From CAZATK01 sp964488085 (GTDB lineage: Bacteria; Patescibacteriota; Minisyncoccia; UBA6257; UBA11618), in contig CAZATK010000018.1 of assembly GCA_964488085.1 (NCBI GenBank), forward strand, positions 1 to 7,551: 7,551 nt of DNA. The letters run 5' to 3'. The notes below the pieces were generated by a model that was not told the origin of the DNA, made no database searches, and was given only the letters and a program-made list of their open reading frames with translations. Below, one piece after another: positions 1 through 5,205 of this stretch. A program made the translations under genes and the position numbers. Numbering within the stretch: the stretch's first letter is position 1; each line of letters starts with the position of its first letter.

Positions 1-984
1 CAGGCCTTAAATTATCTAAAAAAATTAGGTTTTCTCGTTAACGGTTTATTGGTAACCGCGCCTCTAATAAGGACCGATATAGAGATATTCGAAGATTTAG
101 TGGAAGAAATTATGAGAATATACGGCTATGAAGAATTAAAAGCTCAAGCGCCTGTTATTTTCTTAAAATCTTACAAACAAGAAGACCAAATTAATTTTAA
201 AGACAGGATAAAGAAAATATTAATTAATATGGGATTAAGTGAGGTATATAATTATTCATTTTCTAATAAAGGAGATATAAAATTAGAGAATCCCATTAAT
301 AAGGATTGCTCTTTTTTGCGCCATTCTTTAGAAAGCGGTTTAGTAAAAAATATTGAAGATAATTTCAGATTTTTCCAACACGTTGGGTTATTTGAGTTGG
401 GAAAGGTTTTTAGTTATCCAGATAAAGAATTATTTATACTTGGCGTGGCAATAGGCGATAAGAAAGAGAAGACGATTTTTGAATTAAAGGGCATTGTTGG
501 TCAATTATTAAGTGGTTTAGGATTAACTGATTATTCAATGGAGAATGAAAATTCAGAAAGATTGCGGATTAAATCTAATGGCGCTGTTTTGGGTTATATT
601 AGATATTTAAGAGAACAAGGAGGTAAAATTTCTCTGGCAGAAGTTAATCTTGATGAGCTTCTTCACAAGGCGCAAGAAGAAAGAGAATATGAACCCATAT
701 CAAAATATCCATCAATAACGCGGGATTTATCTATTTTAATTTCATTAGATATTAGAGTTAATAAAATTATGGAAATTATAGAGGCGTCCGCTCCGCAATA
801 TTTAGATGATGTAGATTTAATTGATTCATATGAAGGCAGTGAAGTCGGTGAGGGTCAGCAGGGCTTAACATTTCGTTTAATATTTTTATCCGAAGAAAAA
901 ACTTTAACCGATAAAGAAGTTGATGAGGAATTTAAAAAAGTGACCTCCGCTTTAATCAATAGTCTTGGAGTTGAAATAAGATAG
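1..984 (+). CDS. pheT: Phenylalanine--tRNA ligase beta subunit, 5'-truncated by the window edge
   Basis: PheT pairs with PheS in the heterotetrameric enzyme that charges tRNA-Phe in the cytoplasm. The reading frame is open from base 1, giving 327 residues and a TAG stop, so the gene enters from outside and the TTG at 49 is not a start. Residues about 1-45 are the end of a B5 domain, with the typical P-x-x-R-x-D-I and DLVEEIMRIYGY signatures (residues 21-43). Residues about 60-220 match the catalytically inactive synthetase-like core, including an FELGKVF segment. Residues about 235-327 form the FDX-ACB anticodon-binding domain, starting at YPSITRDLSIL and containing the DSYEG and LTFRLIF strands. 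From B5 onward it looks a little shorter than well-known homologues. The N-terminal tRNA-binding and editing domains are outside the window. Its last codons overlap the -35 box of the next gene. Confidence 0.95.
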   Translation, partial: QALNYLKKLGFLVNGLLVTAPLIRTDIEIFEDLVEEIMRIYGYEELKAQAPVIFLKSYKQEDQINFKDRIKKILINMGLSEVYNYSFSNKGDIKLENPINKDCSFLRHSLESGLVKNIEDNFRFFQHVGLFELGKVFSYPDKELFILGVAIGDKKEKTIFELKGIVGQLLSGLGLTDYSMENENSERLRIKSNGAVLGYIRYLREQGGKISLAEVNLDELLHKAQEEREYEPISKYPSITRDLSILISLDIRVNKIMEIIEASAPQYLDDVDLIDSYEGSEVGEGQQGLTFRLIFLSEEKTLTDKEVDEEFKKVTSALINSLGVEIR

Positions 985-999
985 TAATTATTATATAAT
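971..999 (+). promoter_or_regulatory. Sigma-70-type promoter for the 117-residue gene
   Basis: TTGAAA at 971-976 and a perfect TATAAT at 994-999 are separated by exactly 17 bases. The -35 box lies inside the last codons of pheT. A start site near 1006 would give a leader of about 40 nt before the ATG at 1047, which contains the Shine-Dalgarno. Both boxes and the spacing are read directly; use of the promoter is inferred. Confidence 0.7.
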
Positions 1000-1033
1000 C
1001 GGTTAGTTTTTTCCCAAGCCCCGTGCGTGCATA

Positions 1034-1042
1034 AAGGAGGTG
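1034..1042 (+). promoter_or_regulatory. Perfect Shine-Dalgarno for the 117-residue gene
   Basis: AAGGAGGTG is a full-length complement of the canonical 16S anti-Shine-Dalgarno and lies four bases before the ATG at 1047. It fixes that start codon. No other gene start in the window has a comparable site, so this gene is translated by a different initiation context from its neighbours. Confidence 0.85.
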
Positions 1043-1046
1043 TTAG

Positions 1047-1400
1047 ATGCCATCAGTGGCTCACTCTTGTTTTTTATTGCAACTCAAAAAAGATTTGAGC
1101 GATTTAAAGAAGATGATGTTAAATTTGGATAAGCAACCTTGTAGAAATACATTATTGATGAAAATAGAAAAAGAAGGTTCTGTGGAGAGATATGGTCGCA
1201 AATTTGAGGAATTTGAGACCGAAGAGGAAGTAATGATAATAGAGAAAATAACCATGATTGTTCGTTATATTCGCGAGATTAAATATATGATTGCCGAACT
1301 AGAATCCGTTATTATATTAAAAATGACTAGGAGATTTGATGTTAATGCCGCTAAGCAAAGCAGAGATTTAATGATGCAAAAACTGCAAATTGGGGCCTAA
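1047..1400 (+). CDS. Uncharacterised 117-residue Met-rich helical protein
   Basis: I do not recognise a family. The start is well supported by the perfect Shine-Dalgarno four bases upstream. The protein is cytoplasmic in appearance, with no signal peptide and no membrane segment. Residues about 8-30 and 52-97 look like charged amphipathic helices with hydrophobic residues at heptad-like spacing, so a helical bundle or coiled coil is likely. Met is unusually frequent (10 of 117), and there are two Cys (8 and 32) that do not form a CxxC. The gene stands alone: its own consensus promoter overlaps the end of pheT, and a terminator begins within its last codons, so it is probably a single-gene transcript of about 420 nt. 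That arrangement suggests strong, independent expression, for example of an abundant small structural or nucleic-acid-associated protein, but this is only inference. A functional RNA overlapping the frame cannot be excluded. Confidence 0.75.
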   Translation: MPSVAHSCFLLQLKKDLSDLKKMMLNLDKQPCRNTLLMKIEKEGSVERYGRKFEEFETEEEVMIIEKITMIVRYIREIKYMIAELESVIILKMTRRFDVNAAKQSRDLMMQKLQIGA

Positions 1401-1428
1401 AATAAGGCCCCATTTATTATTGTTTTTT
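1391..1428 (+). terminator. Rho-independent terminator of the 117-residue gene
   Basis: The GC-rich arms TGGGGCCT (1391-1398) and AGGCCCCA (1405-1412) form an 8-bp stem with a six-base loop. A T-rich tail follows (1413-1428), ending in six T residues. The TAA stop codon at 1398-1400 lies in the top of the stem and loop. The tail contains the proposed -35 box of gyrB, so terminator and next promoter are interleaved. Confidence 0.85.
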
Positions 1429-1448
1429 GTTTAAATTTCTGGTATAAT
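1420..1448 (+). promoter_or_regulatory. Extended -10 promoter of gyrB, probably giving a leaderless mRNA
   Basis: TATAAT at 1443-1448 is preceded by TG at 1440-1441, making a perfect extended -10 element. A weak -35 (TTGTTT, 1420-1425) lies 17 bases upstream within the terminator tail. The gyrB ATG at 1456 begins seven bases after the -10 box, which is where transcription itself should start. There is no room for a Shine-Dalgarno. Confidence 0.75.
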
Positions 1449-1455
1449 CTAACCA

Positions 1456-3390
1456 ATGGCTAAGGAAAAACAAGGGTCTTATACGGCCAAGGATATTTAT
1501 GTTTTAGAGGGTCTTGAGCCTGTTCGAAAAAGACCGGGAATGTATATTGGTTCAACTGGCGTTGATGGTCTTCACCATTTAGTTTGGGAAGTAGTGGATA
1601 ATTCCATTGATGAGGCGATGGCCGGATATGCTAAAAATATTAGAGTTGAACTTCTACCGGATAATAAGGTTTCTGTAATAGATGATGGTCGTGGTATTCC
1701 CGTAGAAACTCATGCCCAAACCAAAACTTCGGCTTTGGAAACGGTTATGACCAAACTGCACGCTGGCGGTAAATTTGGCGGAGAATCATATAAAGTCTCT
1801 GGCGGGTTGCATGGCGTTGGTGTTTCTGTAGTGAACGCGCTTTCTACTTATTTATTAGTGGAAGTTTCTCGAGATGGAAATCTTTATGCGCAAGAATATT
1901 CAAGAGGCATCCCTAAATCAAAAGTAAAGAAAATCGGCGCTTCCAATAAAGAGCCATTTTTTGGAAAAACCGGCACTAAAGTAACTTTTCAAGCCGATTC
2001 AACTATTTTTCAAGTTATTGAATATGATTTGAAAAAAATTATTGATCACTTGCGTCAACAAGCCTACCTTACGAAAGGAGTTAAAATTGAGGTGGTAGAC
2101 CACCGAAACCCTGAGCCAGTCGAAGGGTCTTACTATGCTTTTTATTTTGACGGTGGATTGAAATCTTTTATTAAACATTTAAGCGCGGAGGAAGAACCGT
2201 TGCAGGAAGAGCCATTTTATGTTGATAAAACTTCTGAAGGAGTTCAAGTAGAAGTGGCATTTATTTACAGTAATAAATTAGACGCAAAAGAATTAAGCTT
2301 TGCTAATAATATTTATACTCCTGATGGGGGAATGCATTTAACGGGTTTCAAATCGGCCTTAACTAGAGTTATTAATGATTACGCTCGAGGCAATGGCTAT
2401 TTAAAAGTGGCGGATGATAATTTAACAGGAGATGATGTTAGAGAAGGATTGATTAATATTGTGTCGGTAAAAATTAGAGAACCCCAATTTGAAGGGCAAA
2501 CAAAAGCAAGACTTGGTAATCCGGAGGCAAGAACTGCGGTAGAAAATATAGTAGGTGAATCGCTGAAAGAATTTTTAGAAAGAAATTCTGCTGACGCTAG
2601 GCGAATCGTAGAAAGATGCCTTTTGGCATCCAAGGCGCGTAAGGCGGCCAAAGCCGCGAAGGAAACAGTCTTGAGAAAAGGAACTTTGACCGGCTTGACG
2701 CTTCCGGGAAAATTAGCGGATTGTTCCAGCCGAAATCCAGCAGAATCTGAAATGTTTATTGTGGAAGGAGACAGCGCCGGTGGTTCCGCCAAACAAGGAA
2801 GAGATCGACGTTTTCAAGCCATTCTCCCCTTGCGCGGTAAAATTTTAAATGTAGAGAAAGCGCGTATTGATAAGATATTTCTTTTTCAAGAAATAAAAAA
2901 TTTGGTAGTTGCATTAGGAACGGCCATCGCTGAATCCTTTAATTTGGGGAACTTGCGTTACCATAAAATTATTATAATGACTGACGCGGATGTTGATGGT
3001 GCTCACATTCGTACTCTTCTGCTTACTTTATTTTTTAGACATTTTTTACCGATTATAGAAGGCGGCTATTTGTATATTGCGCAACCGCCCTTATTCAGAA
3101 TTCAGAAAGGAAAGGAAATTCAATATGCGTATGATGAGTCGGCAAAAGATGAAATTATAAAAAAACTAGGAGAAGCTAATATTCAAAGATATAAGGGTTT
3201 GGGCGAGATGAATCCAGAACAATTATGGGAAACTACTATGAATCCAGAGAACCGTACATTAAAGCAGGTGACTATTGCCACTGCTCAAGAAGCTGATCGG
3301 CTTTTTGATATTTTAATGGGTTCAGAAGTTGAGCCTAGAAAGCATTTTATTCAATCACACGCCTTATCTGTTCGTAATCTTGACGTATAA
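1456..3390 (+). CDS. gyrB: DNA gyrase subunit B
   Basis: GyrB is the ATPase and part of the cleavage core of the A2B2 gyrase that introduces negative supercoils into DNA. At 644 residues it has the compact length of Gram-positive-type GyrB and lacks the large insert of E. coli GyrB. The GHKL ATPase has catalytic E45, Mg-binding N49 (EVVDNSIDEA), DDGRGIP at 76-82 and GGLHGVG at 116-122. The transducer domain carries the QTK loop with K350. The TOPRIM domain has EGDSAGG (catalytic E437), PLRGKILNVEKA from 458 and DADVDG (D510, D512, D514). The C-terminal tail contains QRYKGLGEM (577-585). ParE is a close relative, but QRYKGLGEMNPEQLW and the overall match favour GyrB. Residues about 217-226 (RNPEPVEGSY) look like an in-frame repeat insertion in a hairpin loop. 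The start at ATG 1456 fits the family N-terminus and has no Shine-Dalgarno. Confidence 0.96.
   Translation: MAKEKQGSYTAKDIYVLEGLEPVRKRPGMYIGSTGVDGLHHLVWEVVDNSIDEAMAGYAKNIRVELLPDNKVSVIDDGRGIPVETHAQTKTSALETVMTKLHAGGKFGGESYKVSGGLHGVGVSVVNALSTYLLVEVSRDGNLYAQEYSRGIPKSKVKKIGASNKEPFFGKTGTKVTFQADSTIFQVIEYDLKKIIDHLRQQAYLTKGVKIEVVDHRNPEPVEGSYYAFYFDGGLKSFIKHLSAEEEPLQEEPFYVDKTSEGVQVEVAFIYSNKLDAKELSFANNIYTPDGGMHLTGFKSALTRVINDYARGNGYLKVADDNLTGDDVREGLINIVSVKIREPQFEGQTKARLGNPEARTAVENIVGESLKEFLERNSADARRIVERCLLASKARKAAKAAKETVLRKGTLTGLTLPGKLADCSSRNPAESEMFIVEGDSAGGSAKQGRDRRFQAILPLRGKILNVEKARIDKIFLFQEIKNLVVALGTAIAESFNLGNLRYHKIIIMTDADVDGAHIRTLLLTLFFRHFLPIIEGGYLYIAQPPLFRIQKGKEIQYAYDESAKDEIIKKLGEANIQRYKGLGEMNPEQLWETTMNPENRTLKQVTIATAQEADRLFDILMGSEVEPRKHFIQSHALSVRNLDV
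2108..2128 (+). repeat. Palindromic CCTGAGC..GTCGAAGG repeat inserted in frame in gyrB
   Basis: The core CCCTGAGCCAGTCGAAGGG forms an imperfect hairpin: ACCCT (2108-2112) pairs with AGGGT (2124-2128) around an 11-base middle, GAGCCAGTCGA. A copy after nusG at 4185-4205 has the same arm length and an 11-base middle differing only at two central bases. In the gyrB frame it encodes NPEPVEGS (residues 218-225). The repeat type is known to recur in many bacterial genomes, including CPR ones; the in-frame insertion is inferred from the two matching copies and from GyrB residue spacing. Confidence 0.8.
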
Positions 3391-3408
3391 TCAAAAAGCT
3401 GATAAATT
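3380..3408 (+). promoter_or_regulatory. Possible secE-nusG promoter
   Basis: TTGACG (3380-3385) and TAAATT (3403-3408) are 17 bases apart, which would start transcription about seven bases before the secE ATG. A perfect TATAAT at 3386-3391 is an alternative -10 without a good -35, and another TATAAT at 3418-3423 overlaps the secE start codon. Which is used cannot be decided from sequence, and readthrough from gyrB is also possible. Confidence 0.4.
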
Positions 3409-3421
3409 ATTACTCACTATA

Positions 3422-3610
3422 ATGGAAAGATTAAAATTGTTTTTACAAGAATCAAGGCAGGAATTTAAGAGGGTTAATTGGCCGACTTCAGAAAAGACTG
3501 TCCGCTTAACTGCGATAGTTGTTTTTATGTCTTTGGGTATGGCGGCTTTCTTGGGAGCGATAGATTTTATTTTGATATATATACTAAATAATTTCGTACT
3601 AAACTTTTAA
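3422..3610 (+). CDS. secE: Preprotein translocase subunit SecE
   Basis: SecE clamps SecY in the SecYEG channel that exports proteins across the cytoplasmic membrane. The 62-residue product is the minimal one-helix form. An amphipathic N-terminal surface helix carries the family signature EFKRVNWPTSEKT (residues 14-26), and one transmembrane helix spans about residues 29-55. The ATG at 3422 was chosen over an in-frame TTG at 3329, which would overlap gyrB and add 31 residues unlike the family. The coding start is 31 bases after gyrB and the stop is two bases before nusG; the secE-nusG order is strongly conserved in bacteria and supports the call. No Shine-Dalgarno is visible. Confidence 0.93.
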   Translation: MERLKLFLQESRQEFKRVNWPTSEKTVRLTAIVVFMSLGMAAFLGAIDFILIYILNNFVLNF

Positions 3611-3612
3611 AT

Positions 3613-4158
3613 ATGGCAAAACAACAATCGGGGGAAAGACATTGGTATGGAATTCATACATATTCTGGCTATGAAGATGCGGTAACTAAATATCTTAAAC
3701 AAAGGGTGGAATCTTTAAATATGGAAGATAAAATTTTTGACATTATTGTTCCTAAAGAAAAAAAAATAAAAATTAAGAATGGCAAAAGACAAAATGTGGA
3801 AGAAAAAATTTATCCGGGTTATGTGTTAGTTGATATGATATTAACTGATGATTCTTGGTATGTAGTTAGAAACACCCCGCGTGTTACTGGATTTGTCGGC
3901 GCTGATCCAACTAACCCAACTCCGTTATCAAAGGAAGAAATTGATATTTTGATAGCTAGAATGGGCATTAAAGAATTAAGTTTTAAGATTGATTTAAAAG
4001 TGGGAGAATCAGTAAAAATAACAGATGGGCCATTTAAAGATCATGATGCTAAAGTGTTCGAAATAGATGAAAGCCGAGGCCGTGTGAAAGTTTTGGTGGC
4101 GATTTTTGGCAGAGATACGGTGGTGGAGTTGGACTCGTTGCAAGTACAGAAGATATGA
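3613..4158 (+). CDS. nusG: Transcription termination/antitermination protein NusG
   Basis: NusG binds RNA polymerase during elongation, reducing or promoting pausing, and can link polymerase to Rho or to the ribosome. The 181-residue product has the usual two domains. The NGN domain (about residues 9-116) carries WYGIHTYSGYE (11-21), YPGYVLV (67-73) and VRNTPRVTGFVG (85-96). The C-terminal KOW domain (about 126-181) starts at VGESVKITDGPF and ends in the typical DTVVELDSLQVQKI. The ATG lies two bases after the secE stop with no Shine-Dalgarno, which implies translational coupling in a secE-nusG operon. The TGA stop falls in the left arm of a 13-bp perfect hairpin. There is no extra inserted domain. 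Confidence 0.96.
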   Translation: MAKQQSGERHWYGIHTYSGYEDAVTKYLKQRVESLNMEDKIFDIIVPKEKKIKIKNGKRQNVEEKIYPGYVLVDMILTDDSWYVVRNTPRVTGFVGADPTNPTPLSKEEIDILIARMGIKELSFKIDLKVGESVKITDGPFKDHDAKVFEIDESRGRVKVLVAIFGRDTVVELDSLQVQKI

Positions 4159-4186
4159 ACGCTGTCAGTCTCGTGACAGCGTTCAT
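4155..4186 (+). repeat. Perfect 13-bp inverted repeat at the nusG stop codon, candidate transcript 3' end
   Basis: ATGAACGCTGTCA (4155-4167) and TGACAGCGTTCAT (4174-4186) are exact reverse complements around the six-base loop GTCTCG. The nusG TGA (4156-4158) is inside the left arm. A stem this strong could end or protect the secE-nusG transcript, but no T tract follows, so it is not a standard rho-independent terminator. Its right end overlaps by two bases the adjoining CCTGAGC-type repeat, suggesting a composite element. Confidence 0.8.
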
Positions 4187-4205
4187 CCTGAGCTTGTCGA
4201 AGGAT
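4185..4205 (+). repeat. Second copy of the CCTGAGC..GTCGAAGG palindromic repeat
   Basis: The core TCCTGAGCTTGTCGAAGGA has arms ATCCT (4185-4189) and AGGAT (4201-4205) around GAGCTTGTCGA. It matches the copy inside gyrB in arm length, middle length and all but two of the middle bases. The outer arm bases differ, but pairing is kept (ACCCT/AGGGT against ATCCT/AGGAT), which is what a hairpin-preserving element would show. It lies between nusG and the rplK promoter. Confidence 0.8.
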
Positions 4206-4219
4206 AAGCACAATATTGC

Positions 4220-4248
4220 TTGATTAAATTTATCACTTGCTTTACAAT
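4220..4248 (+). promoter_or_regulatory. Sigma-70-type promoter for rplK
   Basis: TTGATT (4220-4225) and TACAAT (4243-4248) are separated by 17 bases. A start near 4255 would give a leader of about 95 nt before the rplK ATG, containing a large palindrome. The genes downstream (4783 onward) have no promoter of their own visible and could be read from here. Confidence 0.6.
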
Positions 4249-4276
4249 ACAGTCTTATACATACAAGAATATGGCC

Positions 4277-4306
4277 TGCCTTCTCCGCCAGCTGGCGGAT
4301 TCGGCA
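4277..4306 (+). repeat. Large palindrome in the rplK leader
   Basis: TCCGCCAGCTGGCGGA (4284-4299) is a perfect 16-base palindrome. TGCC (4277-4280) and GGCA (4303-4306) pair outside it, across a symmetric three-base TTC/TTC internal loop. The GC-rich element stands out in AT-rich DNA and has the look of a dispersed repeat. It lies in the inferred 5' untranslated region of rplK, so it could also fold in the mRNA. The remaining 43 bases before the ATG hold nothing I recognise. Confidence 0.75.
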
Positions 4307-4349
4307 AGGATCACGTTTTAGATGATTTTGTAAACAAAATTATAAAAAT

Positions 4350-4775
4350 ATGGCAAAAATAGTAAAAGCTAGATTAAAATTACAAATGCCTGCCGGGCAA
4401 GCGAACCCAGCGCCACCTGTTGGTCCTGCTTTGGGTCAACACGGCATTAATATTCAGGATTTTTGTAAGAAATTTAATGATGCTACTAAGGATATGATGG
4501 GCGATGTTGTTCCGGCTGATATTACTATTTATGAAGATAGAAGCTTTGATTTTAAATTAAAAACCCCGCCGGCGTCAGCATTATTAAAAAAAGCGGCTGG
4601 CATAGAGAAGGGCTCTGCCGAAGGAGCGAAAAAAATTGTTGGCAAGGTAACTAGAGCTAAAATAAGAGAAATTGCTGAAAGAAAAATGATTGATTTGAAT
4701 GCTTACGATTTAGATGCGGCTGAAAAAATTATTGCAGGCACTGCCAAAAATATGGGGATAGAAATAGTGGGTTAA
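4350..4775 (+). CDS. rplK: 50S ribosomal protein L11
   Basis: L11 binds 23S rRNA at the GTPase-associated centre of the large ribosomal subunit, where it helps elongation factors and the stringent factor RelA act. The 141 residues are the full family length. The N-terminal domain (about 1-72) includes the signature LQMPAGQANPAPPVGPALGQHG with its proline-rich turn (residues 11-32). The linker KTPPAS (71-76) leads to the rRNA-binding C-terminal domain (about 76-141) with AGIEKGS and the DLNAYDLDAAEKIIAGTAKNMG helix. The gene follows nusG as usual, but rplA, which normally comes next, is absent: a membrane-protein gene starts seven bases after the stop. The ATG has no Shine-Dalgarno. Confidence 0.97.
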   Translation: MAKIVKARLKLQMPAGQANPAPPVGPALGQHGINIQDFCKKFNDATKDMMGDVVPADITIYEDRSFDFKLKTPPASALLKKAAGIEKGSAEGAKKIVGKVTRAKIREIAERKMIDLNAYDLDAAEKIIAGTAKNMGIEIVG

Positions 4776-4782
4776 TAAAATC

Positions 4783-5105
4783 ATGCTTCTTTCTTTTCTT
4801 AAAAAGTTTTTTCAAGAATATAAATTATTAATAGCGTTTTCGTCCGTGTCAATTCTCTTGTCAGTTTTTTTAACGATGTCTCTTTTAAGACTATGTTCTA
4901 TCTTTCCTGATAATGGTTATATATCCCCATTATATTTTGTGTGTGGAAATTCTTCTGCTTCGCAAAGTTCTTTTAGAAAAATAACTAAAGTTGATTTATC
5001 TTCCGTAGAGAGCTTAGTAAATGAATCAAAAGAATTTAGTCTTGATAAAGGATTTGACGCTCAAAAATTAATTGACGGATCACTATCAACATTTGCCGCG
5101 CCAGC
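4783..5105 (+). CDS. N-terminal part of a membrane-anchored protein, cut by the assembly gap
   Basis: I do not recognise the family with confidence. The 107 readable residues show a short cytoplasmic start with lysines, one hydrophobic helix at about residues 15-37, and then a polar segment likely to lie outside the membrane, after which the sequence enters the gap. The piece around residues 92-104 (DAQKLIDGSLSTF) faintly recalls the opening of discoidin-like (F5/8 type C) domains, but the stretch is too short to rely on. The ATG is seven bases after the rplK stop with no terminator or promoter between, so it may be co-transcribed with rplK. It may be the N-terminus of the polytopic protein on the other side of the gap (first helix plus a large external loop) or a separate gene. 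The N run is nominal in length, so the frame across it says nothing. Confidence 0.6.
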
Positions 5106-5205
5106 NNNNNNNNNNNNNNNNNNNNNNNNNNNNNNNNNNNNNNNNNNNNNNNNNNNNNNNNNNNNNNNNNNNNNNNNNNNNNNNNNNNNNNNNNNNNNNN
5201 NNNNN
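5106..5205. other. Assembly gap of 100 N
   Basis: Exactly 100 N residues, the conventional placeholder for a scaffold join of unknown size. The true distance, and whether the flanking coding pieces are one gene, cannot be read here. Confidence 0.98.

Noticed and set aside
1061..1255. Minus-strand ORF of 64 codons
   Set aside because: It lies wholly antisense to the well-supported 117-residue gene and has no promoter or ribosome binding site; its composition is that of a shadow frame.
2397..2792. Minus-strand ORF of 131 codons inside gyrB
   Set aside because: It is antisense to the conserved transducer and TOPRIM coding region, has no recognisable motif, and is explained by gyrB codon bias.
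3329..3421. Longer SecE start at TTG 3329
   Set aside because: It would overlap gyrB by 62 bases and add 31 residues unlike any SecE N-terminus; the ATG at 3422 gives the standard protein.
4206..4221. Small inverted repeat AAGCA..TGCTT as a terminator
   Set aside because: The five-base AT-rich stem is weak and no T tract follows; it is likely chance in AT-rich DNA.
4271..4321. Sixteen-codon ORF (MACLLRQLADSARITF) in the rplK leader, possible leader peptide
   Set aside because: It is mostly made of the palindrome itself, has no ribosome binding site and no run of control codons.
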